The notes under the pieces: model-generated
Database searches by the model: none
What the model was told of the DNA's origin: nothing
What the model saw: the letters and a program-made list of their open reading frames with translations, nothing else
Program-made: the position numbers and the translations under genes
Shown here: positions 24,701 through 36,667 of the stretch, one piece after another
Position numbering within the stretch: the stretch's first letter is position 1
Layout: each line of letters opens with the position of its first letter
From: Cordia subcordata
Lineage: Eukaryota > Streptophyta > Magnoliopsida > Boraginales > Cordiaceae
DNA: 64,000 nucleotides
Direction: 5' to 3'
NCBI GenBank assembly: GCA_028554755.1
Contig: JAPTOF010000004.1
Span: forward strand, 2,177,501 to 2,241,500

Positions 24701-26568
24701 CACCAAGTGATCTTTATCTCTTTGAGAAAATTTTTGCCAAGTCTTTCGATGGTATATCGTCGGTAAATTCAAATCCTAAGATAGATGGTTTTATCTGAAA
24801 GACATTTAGACAGCAGCTTTCTTAGCATACATGCTGCACGAGAGAGATAGGTTAATAATTAAGGTTCATGGTCTCTCAAGAATCAGCTATGCTTTGAATA
24901 TTGCTTTACGTTTTGACTTCTTCGCTATTATTAGAGAATGCTTGCAAAAGAGAAAAAAAAAAAAGGAAAATGAGAAAAAAGAATCGAGAGAAACATCTTT
25001 CACCAACCAATATGATTCGTCTTGAATGATGACAAGTGAAAAAGATTAGAAAACCAACAGTTAATTCATTACTCCTAAAATGTTATGCTTACTATCAAAC
25101 GATGGGCTTCTAGCAAAATACGTCATATTCTTTTGTTTGCTAACTATAAAGCAAATTTGAGATGACACAAGAGTCGTCTTTTGCTCTTTTAGCATCTGCA
25201 AATTTGCATCACAAAGCCACGGACAATTCTTCTTTTCGAGATGTTACCCAAAAATCGCCACTTCCGGCCAAAGAAAAAAGAAGAAAACGTACACACCACT
25301 TAATGTGGCGTAGGAGAATCTTTGGGTAGTTGTAGTCTATACTTTTGATAATGATCATATGTAATTCGAGTTAGGCTTTGTTTGGCTTAGCTTCTGCTAT
25401 TTTAGATGTTGAGTTGGAGAGGTTTAATTAATATATTTTTTATCTTTGGATAAAAATACTATTGAATAGAAAATGTTGATTGTTTGACTTGATGGTTTAG
25501 AATTAAACTTTTAGCTATTTAGAGTGCAATATTTGATTTTTAAAAATATAGAATAATATTTTTGAGAAAAAATTCTAACATGATATAAAGACAACTTGGC
25601 AAACACCTTTTCTCGAAAACTTTTAATTTGGAGCTTCTGATCTTTTAGTTTGTTCAAGCTTGAGTTTTTATGTAAAAAAAACTTTTAAAAATGAGCCAAA
25701 CAAAGTTAAATTCAGCTTTAGATTTACCAAAAGTACTTTTAAATATCAAAAGATTAAGCCAAACAGACTCATGCATAACATTTGCAAAAGTAATATAAAG
25801 AATATTTTCTCTAATGTTGATTTGGCTACCGAATATATGAAGAATATATCAAAAGAACAAAACAAAATTTTAAATTGCACTTGATTTCCCCAAAATAAAA
25901 TTCTGGAGAGCATTTAGAGATACCCTAGCTTAAAGTGAAAAAAGAAAATGATCTGAGCATTTAGGTTAACTCCATTGAAGCTAGCTTAAAATATTTCTTT
26001 CCCCCTAATTAAGGGTATTGGAAAAAATTGGAGAAATTTAACAAAGCATTTTAAAAAGTCATGATAGTCAAAGAACAATTTCAGATTATATAGACTTACT
26101 CGAAATCAAAGTCATAGGATCACCTATTCATGATGAGGATGGCACACTAAGTTGTGAGGCCAACCAAAGTTTATATATGCCAATGATGTTTTTCCACTGT
26201 TGGCCCATGATAGATCATACATATCATCATCACCTTTTATGTGGGATTCTGCAGATTGAATCGTTGAATGGATAACGTGAGAGACAATTCTCAATCGTGA
26301 AATGATGTGATTGAGAATTTCCCCTCTTTGGTTATATGAATGGCGTGATGAAGAATTATCACCAATAATATGGCACGTATAGGCTCATCTATATGTTAAA
26401 GTAAATTGGTGAACTGCAGATGGTGTCAGAAAAAGAAGTGAAAGTGATCTTGTTTTTTGAACTCATAATTTTTTCAGAATTGATTATGTTAAGGTACGTA
26501 GTTTGTAATAAGTGAGTTGAACTTGTTTTGACTGACCTTGTATATAAACTTCTACGACATTAATAATT
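21796..26568. other. intergenic, no gene seen, one MITE
   Basis: About 4.8 kb of AT-rich sequence upstream of SULTR3;2. It includes a GA-rich microsatellite (about 23630-23652) and the MITE at 25374-25770. Open frames are short and compositionally biased; none resembles a protein family. Confidence 0.6.
25374..25770. mobile_element. MITE with TTTGTTTGGCTTAGCTT-type ends
   Basis: About 397 bp. Left end GGCTTTGTTTGGCTTAGCTT; the right end in reverse complement reads GAGTCTGTTTGGCTTAATCT. The interior repeats words such as CTTTTAAA and is noncoding. The target duplication is not evident, so the ends are approximate. Confidence 0.55.
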
Positions 26569-27011
26569 GGGTAAATTCTACTGGTAGTCCTTGTTGTTTA
26601 TAAAAACTAAATTTTATTGTTTAAAAAACTAACTTTTGGTCCCTAATATATTCAAAAAGTATTACTTTGGTCCCTATTGTCTCAAGAATGGCCAATTTGC
26701 TATGTAATGTTTGCGAAAAAATAACCTAATCAATTTCTATTTTAGTCTTAAAAATAGTCATGTAATCTAATGTTAGCCTAAAAATGGTCGTGTGATGATC
26801 ATATAACTAATTAATGAGGATAAAATTTGATATTCTTTGCAAATATTGACATTTTTTGCAAATATTAAGAACCAAATAAATTACTTTTGAACCAATAAGA
26901 ACCAAATAAATTTTTTTACAAACATTAAGGACCAAATGAATTATTTTTGAAACAATAAGGATTAAACTAATACTTTTTGTAAATAATAACGATTATTTAT
27001 GGAATTCTTCC
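26569..27011. mobile_element. Mutator-like nonautonomous element, degenerate
   Basis: A 443-bp element with imperfect inverted ends: GGGTAAATTCTACTGGTAGT on the left, and GGAAGAATTCCATAAATAAT as reverse complement of the right. Both arms contain repeated 'ggtccYta'/'aggaccaaat' words in opposite orientation. Flanks TTAATAATT (26560-26568) and TTAATATCT (27012-27020) match at 7 of 9 positions, suggesting a decayed 9-bp duplication. No coding capacity. Confidence 0.5.
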
Positions 27012-27317
27012 TTAATATCTCAAAATAAATTTTTAAAAAGATATTTTATTTTTAAGTATCGTTAATCAAGTTATAATACAATTACCATTACTAAAAGGGA
27101 GAAATAAAAATAATAAAATGGGCATGGCATCATCATTTTTTAGACTCCCCCTTTGGTTACTGCAGACCATACACATGGCATCTTCGCATTTGACCAAAAT
27201 ATGCTAGTTGTGACTGAGTTTGACGTGAAAGTTGTGGTGAAAGACATGGTCCTCCCATTTTTTGAAGTCAAAGAGAGGGTTTGATATGATATTGGCATCA
27301 ATTCTAATTTTAGTTAA

Positions 27318-28340
27318 GGGTAAATTTCACAATAAATTCTTATTATTTTTTTATTTTTTTAAAGTGGTTCCTATTATTTTAAAATATTTAAATTAGTCTT
27401 TAATATTTCACAAATATAGTCAGATTAGTTCTTATTATTTAAAAAAAATTATATTATTCCCAATGTTTCACAAAATTAGTCAAACTAGTCCCCATTATTT
27501 GAAAATAATTTATACTAGTCCGTAGTGTTTTACAAACTTATTTAAGTTAGTCCGTGTGTTTAAGAAAAAATGAATAAAAAAGATTGGAACTAATTTGAAT
27601 AAGTTCATAAAAGGAGAAATCACACGCATAATCTCCAAAGTTGACATAATTTTTCAAGTTAGTCATACTTGTTTAAATTGATGCAAATTAATCCCCAATG
27701 TTTTCAAAAACCAATCAAATTAGTCCCTAAGCTCAAGTTGTCATTCTTTTTTTTTTTTTTTTTATTCTTAGTTGATTATAATACCTTGAACTTTTGTACT
27801 GTGAATTTCATTATGGAATAATTTTTAGACAATAAAAGTTCTTAATTTTCATTAAAAAATTTCAATCAGATGTCTAATGTGTCTTATAAAAGCTCATAAT
27901 AAATCCAAATATGCAAAGAATGCAATAACTATCATCCAAAATGTTAAATTCCTACTGCTTTTTTTCTTTTTGGCTAGGAATTCTTACTTCAAAAATAGAT
28001 AATCGGATTTCGTTTTATAGCGCAAAGGGTAAGATTGTCAATTGCTTTTATGTTTGAGGTCATTTGGGATATTTTCATTAAAACTAATGTCCATTCTAAT
28101 TGTAGGGACTAATCTGACCATAATAATTAAATACTGGGGACTTGTATGAATTATTTGAAACAATAGGGATTAAAATTAAAAAATATGTAAACATTAGGGA
28201 CTTATTTAAATTTAACTCTAACTGCAGGGACTAATTTGACTATAATAAGTAAACATTGAGGACTTGTATGAATTATTTGCAACAATAGGGACTAAAATGA
28301 AAAAAGGTGTTAACATTAGGGACTTATTTGAATTTAACTC
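27318..28340. mobile_element. Mutator-like MITE with perfect 9-bp duplication
   Basis: A 1,023-bp element flanked by TTTAGTTAA on both sides (27309-27317 and 28341-28349). Ends are imperfect inverted repeats: GGGTAAATTTCACAATAAAT on the left, and GAGTTAAATTCAAATAAGTC as reverse complement of the right. Each arm is built from degenerate repeats of an 'attagtccctattRttt' type, and the right arm includes a 122-bp tandem duplication. A 9-bp duplication is the hallmark of Mutator superfamily insertion. No transposase frame is present. Confidence 0.7.
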
Positions 28341-28342
28341 TT
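28097..28342. repeat. two-copy 122-bp tandem repeat in the element's right arm
   Basis: The first copy starts near TGTAGGGACTAATCTGACCA and the second near TGCAGGGACTAATTTGACTA, exactly 122 bp later. They share the words GGACTTGTATGAATTATTTG and ACATTAGGGACTTATTT. Roughly 85% identical by eye. Confidence 0.8.
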
Positions 28343-28635
28343 TAGTTAACTTGTGCTGAAAAAAATCTATAATAAGTTTAGATACAATCATCTGAAAACT
28401 CATTGATTTCCTTAGTTCAAATCAATCAATACGATAATCTCTTCATGGCCAATCCTAATAAGTTATTTGCCTCACAAATTCAATTCATAACAAATACACC
28501 CCTGTATGAGGACAAAAAACCACCCAATAATGTGGTGTGACATACAATCTTTGTAAAACGTCCCTCCACATTGATTTTCCTTGAAATTTGTCTATACTTT
28601 GTAATAGTTTAGATTTACTATTGTTATCATCACAT

Positions 28636-28995
28636 GTTTAAGTATTTTAGGCCAGTTGATTATGTTCAATGTGATAGTAAGCCAGCAATTAGGTTTGGGT
28701 CGTTATAGCTGGTATCAGAGCAGGTTCTGGATGGATTCCACGTCGTTTGGGTTGTAATGACTTAAATTTGCTACTACGGGTTTAAGCATTCTCGGGCAGT
28801 TGATTAGGTGCAATGTGGTGGCAAGCCAGTAGTTGGGCTTGAGCTGTTACAATCTTAATCGCTTGGGGTTATAATGATTTCGGTTAACTACTACTATCAT
28901 AATTACGAGTTTAAATATTTTGGACCAATTGATTAAATTCAATGCGATAACAGATCAACAATTGGGCCTTAATTGTTACAATCTTAATCATAATT
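28636..28995. repeat. three degenerate tandem units of about 130-140 bp
   Basis: Units begin near 28636, 28779 and 28908 with a GTTTAAGTATTTTAGG / TTTAAGCATTCTCGGG / TTTAAATATTTTGGAC variant. They continue through a 'cagttgattaRgttcaatgYg' block and a 'caRYaattgggcYt' block. Unit 1 includes TGGTATCAGAGC (near 28711), the word that serves as an initiator-tRNA-Met primer-binding site in plant LTR elements. No coding sequence is seen. The origin may be a degraded LTR-element fragment. Confidence 0.55.
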
Positions 28996-29473
28996 TCACT
29001 TATATAATTAATTAACTTTTTTTTGGCTACAGACAAGTAAACCATTTCATTTGATCAGAAACATTACAAGATACTGATCAACAAGCAAGGTCAACAGTAC
29101 ACAACACTCCTACCCTTCAAGCACGAGACAAAAAATTATTTTCAAGTGTGTTTTTATACTTACAATGAATATTCATCTATCCTTAACATCAACAAAAATG
29201 CGTTGAAAAGGAATGTGTATACCATGCAAAGACAACTGATTACAAGGGAAAAAAGAAACGGAATCTATAACTAACAAATGGACTTAGAATAATATCATAA
29301 TAAAGGATTTTCTTATAGTAACTACTCTCTGCTCTCATACTTATCATCCTTTTTATGTATGTATATAACATTATTTGAACCATTCATTAAATCTAAATTC
29401 AATTTTGTTTTAAAATATTTTTCTCTCTTGTTATTCATATTTTTTAGAATTTAAATTTCATAAGTAATTGATA

Positions 29474-29511
<38 letters not shown>

Positions 29512-30083
29512 TATATATATTAAATTTCATAAGCAATTGATATTATATATATATATATATATAATATTATATACATGTATAATATTGGTAAGAAATAATA
29601 AGCAAACAATGCGGAAAATCGACAAAGCACACGAGAGACTCCTTGTTCTCCCGTATTGGAAGTCAAAAATTGAAACTATTTTGTCGGAGAAGACTGGCAA
29701 GAAAAACAAATCGTTTTACTGCAACTGGTACAGTTTAATTTTGACGTTAAGATGTGACCCCAAATAATATAGGAAAAAGAAAATCTAGACGTTGAGAATA
29801 TAAATGCTCACACATAGATGCACTTTCATGGTGTTTCACCTCTTGTAAGATCACAAAGATAATGTTTGAAAAGGTGACCCAAATGAGACAACAATGACAC
29901 CTCCTAATTAGAAAACTTGAGTTCAGAATTTTTATCCCTTATCACTCTCATCAATTATATTCACCTAAATCCGAGGATGTTTTGGAGCATGGTGCTACAA
30001 CATTTGTAGCTTTGAAGTCAATTTATGAAATTTTAATAAAATAAGTTTCTCATCATTGGGGGGGGGGGGGGGGAATCAGATTT
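28996..30083. other. intergenic, microsatellites only
   Basis: AT-rich sequence with TA microsatellites at about 29478-29520 and 29545-29565 and a G run of 15 or more at about 30058-30073. No gene or bounded element was recognised. Confidence 0.55.
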
Positions 30084-30309
30084 TAGGCCTGTTTGAATTA
30101 GTAAAAAAAAATATTTTTTTCCTTGAAAAATATATATTCTTTTTGTAATAGTTATTTAGGTTGGTTTTAAAAAAGTAAAAACTCTAAAAAATTTAAATAC
30201 AACTTATTTTATAAATCATAATTTTCAACTTCCCAAAATAGCTCTTTTTTCAAAATTTATCAAGAAAAACTTTTTTCGAAAACCAAAAATTAATCTAAAC
30301 GAACCCAAG
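30084..30309. mobile_element. MITE (GTTTGAATTAG / CTAAACGAACCC ends)
   Basis: About 226 bp. The left end TTAGGCCTGTTTGAATTAGT is complementary, imperfectly, to the right end ATTAATCTAAACGAACCCA. The interior shares AATAGTTATTTAGGTTGG and AAAAACTCTAAAAAATTT words with the fragments at 15086 and 48148. Noncoding. Confidence 0.55.
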
Positions 30310-30976
30310 ATATAGGTGCATGTGTCTTCTAACTAGGTTGGTTATTCACTTTAGTATGTTCTGGCTATATATAAAACGCTGATCAGCTATACAATGATGC
30401 TGCAAGCTGATAAAGACCCCATGCTTGCTTAATCTTGATTTGAGCAAAAGTATACATATTTGTTCTATGGCTTCATCATATTATACCCAACATCATGGGT
30501 TGACTTTGATGAGTAAACCTTCAGGCACATGTGCAAATATATATGGAAAGCCCCATTAACATAATCAGTTGCTTCAATTCAAAGCCGGACATGATTGGCT
30601 TGGCAATTGTGGCTATGGAGGATGCTTTGGCGTTGACCAATTTAATTATTGTGGAATCCTAATTGTTCAAACATATATCTTCACCTGTTGTTTCTGGCTC
30701 TGGTTCCTCGATGCCGGGCCATTGCTACAGTTTTAAGGACTCATTTGTGCCATGACTCGTAGTCGTGGAGTGCTAGGCCGCCTAAATGTGGTAATACTAT
30801 ATGTGTCAAAGGAATATTGAATTTGTCTTAAACTTATAAATTTTACGAGATATTTATCATGTTTCAATGCATATTTTAGATAATCAAGAACTGAACTCCA
30901 CTCAGCTATGAAAGACCATATTGAATGGTAAATTTCCAACATCATCATAGCTCCACAAAGGGACCATATTATTATT

Positions 30977-31095
30977 AGGGTGTTTGGCTTTGCTTATTTA
31001 GTGCTTATAAGCATCTAAATAATAAAAAAACATATGAAAATGTACTTTTTTTTAAATGTTTATAACCACTTAAAATAAGCAAAGCCAAACACCCT
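30977..31095. mobile_element. short MITE with near-perfect inverted ends
   Basis: A 119-bp element. The left AGGGTGTTTGGCTTTGCTTA and the reverse complement of the right end are identical over this stretch. Such a young-looking pair of ends suggests recent amplification compared with the other copies in this window. Confidence 0.7.
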
Positions 31096-33224
31096 CATAA
31101 TATAGCTCCACAAAAGGACCAGATTATTATACAGCTCCACAATGTCACATTGCTTGCGATGAGTAGAGAGGATTTTTATATGGTCCTTCGATCGACGGCG
31201 CATGTCAACAATGAGGGCGTGATGTAAGCAAAGGAGAAATTAATCAACGAACATTGCTTTGTTTTATCTCTTAATTTTTTTTATATCATAAAAATTTAGG
31301 TATATATAAAATAAATTGTTATTTAACACACAAAATATGAGCTACAGAAAAAAAAATTTAAAAATATTTTAAAAATAATATAAAATATTACCTTCATCAA
31401 CAATAGGACAGACACTTGAGCGAAATCCTCATTGTTCACATAATCTGAATCTCAAAAAGCAACTTAAAAAGGATTGACCTATTCAAATCGCATCCCCAAT
31501 TTTGGCTGATCACTTCGCAAGTGTGACCTTTAAATTTAATAATAATTTTCCTATGCAATGGTAATCTTTATTTTTTCTTTTTTTAAGCAAAACTATGTAT
31601 GATTACCTAATTGTAATTATGCATTCAATCAATCTTTATTTGCTGACGCCACTAAACTTTACTAGTACTGATTATGAGATGAATGTCATCGGGTTCCGGC
31701 TGACCCACCCCAACAAATCAGTTCATTGAAGTTGAATCAGTGGGGGCAAAGCCATTGCAGAAAACTTGTGGATGAGGAACAGTGGTCCAACCCAAATTGA
31801 GCAAAATACGCAAATGGAGCTTCTGAACAAGGCATCGACCACACACTGCCACCCATGTCTCCTTTGAGGACATTCCCATATTCTTTCGGCAAAATTACAT
31901 GGTCCCCGATACCGCATAAAAATGTTTATCATTTTCCTTGTTTTTGTGTGAGAGAAAAGAAAGTAACATTAAATTTATCTTATGATTGTCTTAAAAGAAG
32001 AGATCTTTTAGCACTTGTGACTCATCGAGTTCTAGCATTCTTAATGATTGTTTTAAAGTCGAGAAATGCTCGATATCATCCGAACATAATAAAAAGAATT
32101 TGGTAAAATTTGTTCATCCTCCATGCCAGATTGAATCTTCTCCTTGAGGTTCATGTGGTCTAATCCATCCGAGTGGTCCTTGTTCTCTCCTCTCTTTTCA
32201 ATTTTCTTGTTGTTCTTTTAGTTGGAGGCCCCCTTTGTTACTCAAAAAATAAGTTCCATGTGAATCTCAACGTTTTTCTTTTCCCTGACAAATGATTCTT
32301 CTTTCTTGCATCACTCCCTTTCAGAGTCGAGAGCGTGACTTCAATCACTGAACATAATAATTAAGATTAGATGCAACACCTAAGGAAGATATACACTTTA
32401 ACAAATTTGTAATTAGTGATGGTTTTTTTTCTTTTATAAACCCCCAAGCCTAATCCTTCATAGTTTTCGAACTCAAGTTAAACATCACTCTAGTGAATTT
32501 ATGAAATGAAAAGAGAAAATATCTTAAATAAGTGTAAAATAAGGAATTTGAAGTAAAATCACAGCTTTTGAAGCGCATTTTGATTGGAAATTAGAAAACA
32601 ATTGTTTACATTTGTTGTTTTTTATATATATGAAATATATTAATAAAAGAGATAAAACTTGGGTGGGAATAGATCTTCTCTTTATGACATCATACCAACA
32701 TAATATGTATTTTATGCGAAGAATACAACAATGATAAGTTGGGATGGGGTACGAGTACATATTTGATATGCGCCAACTGATGGTTTACATCCCTTGATAG
32801 ACGTACGAAAGGTTGATAAAAATTGAGTGAAAATTTTGAATGAAAGGCTTCCACATATTCAAAAATCCAAAAGCACTACTATAGAACACAGAGGGTATCT
32901 CCAACGGAAGAATGAAGAAAAAAGAATGAGATAGACATGGACAGAGAAGAGGGCAAAGAGGGTGCGACACGGGGTTGGGCGTGGACTAATTGAAAGTGAA
33001 ATGTGGGGTTGTTCATCCCACAGCTTCAACTAAATCCATATGCACAATGGGAAAAAAATAATAATAATAATAATAAAAAGAAGATTTACTTTTTGCATGT
33101 GGAATCCCCTGCTATTTTGGACCGATGAATAGATCTTTGGTAGGGAAACAAATCAACTTTTTTTGTCAAACTTGTTATGCTTCATTTTACTTTTGCTTTC
33201 AATTTTCCTAAACAGTTCACTAAC
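31096..33224. other. intergenic, no gene seen
   Basis: About 2.1 kb with no recognisable gene. A 69-codon open frame on the minus strand at 31723-31932 is rich in Cys and Trp but resembles nothing I know and has no supporting splice context. Confidence 0.55.
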
Positions 33225-33227
33225 TAA

Positions 33228-33621
33228 GGCTATCTCCAACAGCTCTCTTATTTTTTTTCCTGAATTTAAGTGATTTGAGTCATTTTTTTATATTTTGAGA
33301 TCCCCTATTTTCAATTCTATTCCAATAGCTCCCCTATTTTTTATCAAACATTCAGTTTAGGGAATCCTAATTTCAGTTTTACTTCAACAGCTCCCTTATT
33401 TTATAATGTTGTAGTCTTAAAGTTATGGGAATGGGGGATGGGATTTGGGGGTTGGCTTTGGGGATTAAAAAAAACCCCTATATATAAGTGTTTTGTTTTA
33501 GAGTTGGGAAAAAATCCAAAATTTTAGATATGGGATAGGGGAGCTGTTGGAGCACTTTGCCATTAACAAAACCCCTAAATATGGGGATTTTTGTGTTTCA
33601 GGGGATTTGTTGGAGTTAGTC
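33228..33621. mobile_element. Tourist-like (PIF/Harbinger) MITE
   Basis: A 394-bp element flanked by TAA on both sides (33225-33227 and 33622-33624), the target typical of PIF/Harbinger elements. The left end GGCTATCTCCAACAGCTC pairs with the right, whose reverse complement reads GACTAACTCCAACAAATCCC. The interior repeats 'agctcccctattttt' in both orientations. Noncoding. Confidence 0.65.
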
Positions 33622-34145
33622 TAATTATGTAAGAGTAGATTGTGTAACCGTAATATTGCATATATAAAAATTTATAATATAATATTAATAAATATAAGCA
33701 ATAGTTGAAGCATGTATAAGTTTGAGTCACTATCATATTATAAAAGAGATAACTGTTAGCTAGTTTAGACTAAAATCTTCTTATCCTAATTTTATTCAAA
33801 TTAAATAGATATTTATGGAAACTCTTAAACCTAAATCGTCTCTTCTAAACATAAATTACTATTAGCTATTTGTGAAAATAAGAAAGAGACCTGAAAAGGG
33901 ATGCATCCATTCGTTTGTTTATATGATGCTTCCATTTTCCCCATAAAAGATTTATTTGCAGGCATTGCGACTTGATTGCTTCTAAGGAACAATTCTAAAC
34001 TATAGACTATCGGGTTTGGCCTCTACGAAGTTTAAAGTAGCAGTGACCTTATCCTTCAACTGATTACTTGACTTCACAGTGATGGAAGAGAATGGGCTTT
34101 CATACACCATGTTTGTCAACTACTTCATTGTTGTTTGATAGTCTT

Positions 34146-34519
34146 TGAAAGGGTTGTGTCATATTTTAATGATATCTAAAGAATATGAAAACATCTAACT
34201 TATTTGTTATCTTGTGTTTGTTCTAGTTTTGCCTTTTTTGTATTCTACTATAATTATAGCTGGCATATTATATTGTCTCTGTCTCGTATAAATAGGTGCT
34301 TAGCCTATTGTAACAGATGTAAGGGAAAAGAGAGAGATGAAAGGCAGCTAGCAGAGAACAATTAGAGTTAAAATGAGAGTCCATCTTGTAATCATTATCG
34401 ACGTTGTCTTAATAAAATTCTCCTTTTGTCCGTGTAATAGGCATAGGCTGAATCACGTAATTGTGTGTGTTGAATTTTTCATTTATTTCGTCTCGTTTAA
34501 CACCACGTTTTTAACAACA
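34146..34519 (+). repeat. left LTR of a Ty1/copia element
   Basis: A 374-bp repeat starting TGAAAGGGTTGTG and ending AACAACA, preceded by GTCTT (34141-34145). It aligns with 36668-37060, sharing CTTATTTGTTATCTTG, TTAGCCTATTGTAA, ATTATCGACGTTGTC and AACACCAC. A TATAAATAGG promoter word lies at about 34288, followed by a purine-rich leader. Confidence 0.8.
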
Positions 34520-34989
34520 AACTGGTATCAAGAGCTAGGTTGTTGAATTTGGTGCATGAAGTTGAAGCAAAATTTTGGACGTGTGAGAGCATGAAAAACA
34601 TGAATGAAGAACGCAAATTTGGTGTAATGTGCACGTGGGAGTCGTTGTGATAGGTTTGACCAGAGTTGACCAAACTTTGACTTTGATCGTTGACCAAGTT
34701 TGACCAAAGTTTAACCAGACCTACAACAACATTTGTCGATGTTCTGAGTTCATTTTTGCACTCTATTTTGCAAAATTCTACTCCGAAGTATGCATTTTGG
34801 GATATCGTCAACTTTGTCTATGGATTTGACTTTTGATTGGGTTAACCAAAGGGGTATCCAAAGGTTTTTTGGCATGTTCGTCTTATAATCGGTTGAACCA
34901 AATTTTGTTCTGAGGTGTGCATTTTGGAAGAGACGAAGATAAGTTTGATTTCGACGAAGTTTGAGATTGAAAATTTTGATGGTAAGGGC

Positions 34990-36082
34990 AGTTCTAGTGT
35001 CTAGAAGATCAACTTCAAGGTTTCATGCAAGGACTTTGGAAAGTGCTTGAAAGGAAGATCAAGAAGGAGCTAAAACTGTAGAAAAAGGAAGAATTAGAGG
35101 AAAAGGCTATAAGTGCAATACACACGAGCGTTTCAAATGATGTATTAATGAAAATAGCCAATAAGGAGACAGTGGTTGAAGCCTGGAAGGCTCTAATGGA
35201 TCTCTATGTATCTAAGTCGTTGATGAATCACCTATATCTCAATAAGATATTGTATACCCTTAAGATAAAGGAGAGTATGCCTGTGAAAGAACACCTTGAC
35301 AAGTTTAATGCCATTGTGAGAAAGCTGAAGAACATAGGAGTAACAATTTATTCGAAAGATTTTGCCCTTGTTTTGGTGTGTTCTCTACCGCCTCCATATG
35401 AAAACTTAATGGACACTTTGTTATATGGATGTAATAAGATCAGCTTGAATGATGTTTATTCAGCATTGGAGTCCAAGGATTTGAAGAAACACTTCCTAGG
35501 AAACGGAGTGGAGGTTCGTGGAGAGGGATTAGTGAGTAGAGTAATGAAACACAAGAAAGAGAGATCTTCATAGGAGTCAAAACCAGGAGCAAAAGATGTG
35601 ACGTGTTTTGAGTGTAGGGAACAAGGTCACCTTAAGCACCTTTGCCCTGAAGAGAGATAAGCAAGAATCTGCGAACGCAGTGAAAGATACAAAGGATGAG
35701 AGTTCTGATGATACTAGAGGTGCTTTGTCTATCACTGTAGAACAATGGCGAAACCAATGAATTCTTGATTCTAGTGCTACGTTTTACATGTGTCATAAGA
35801 GAAATCAGTTTTCCACTTATTGCGAAAATAGTGGAAAAGTTTATCTTGGGAATCATGAAAATCAAGATGTTTAATGGCGCTATCAAACCTTTAGAGTGTT
35901 GGCATGTCTCTGAGTTGAAGAAGAACTTGATTTCTCTTAGGCGGTTAAATTATCGCAGATATAGGTTTCACTGCAAGAATGGAGTCTTTAAAGTGTATAG
36001 AGGTTCCCATTTACTCTTGAAAGTGTTTTTGACAAATAGTCTCTATGTTCTTGATGGTTGTATGGTCAAGGGTGTTAAGTGA
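34990..36082 (+). pseudogene. copia gag / GAG-pre-integrase remnant
   Basis: The longest open piece (35148-35573, 141 codons) is a UBN2-type copia gag segment with the words EAWKALMDLY, YTLKIKESMPVKEHLDKF and LPPPYENLMDTLL. A zinc knuckle of the CX2CX4HX4C form (CFECREQGHLKHLC) follows at about 35601-35642 after a stop. A further open piece (35765-36082) reads PLECWHVSELKKNLISL and NGVFKVYRG, the pre-integrase region. In-frame stops upstream of 35148 and between pieces show it is dead. Nothing of the polymerase is seen. Confidence 0.75.
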
Positions 36083-36667
36083 AAGATGGATAGAACAATG
36101 CCATTGAGCATGTGGAGCTGTATAGTGATGCTCTTGGGGCTTTGGAGAATGGTAGTAGAGGTTTAGTCCGAGAAAAGATACAAGGTAAATATGTATCTTG
36201 AAGTGAGTAGTGCAATGTTGTTGCTGAGCAAAGTCGACAGAATGAAGAATCCCATGGAGATAACACAGATGAGGTTGCTTATGCTTTGAATGCCATGGCG
36301 GTGAATGTGCATAAGCAAGAGTTCCATGGTGGGGTAGAAGATGGTCCAAGGGTGGCTTAGTTGAAAGCCATTGTGAGCGAAGAGATGGAGTTTTTTCATG
36401 GTTCTAAGGATAAGATAGAGGATGTGTGTGATATTCCTGAATTGAGTGGTGTTAGCCTCAAGACTGACAGTCAACATGTTTCACTTGCAAGAACGTGAGT
36501 AGCAGCGATGTGGCACTACGAAAACGTTAAAGGACAGGGAATAAGTTGCTTAGATGGTTGCAAAGCATTGCCTGTGTAGGCAATGTGACGTGGTAAGCCC
36601 ATGTGGGGCTGGATAGCAAAGGAGAGAAGAATTTTGATTGGTCAATAGTGAGTGAATACGGTCCAAG

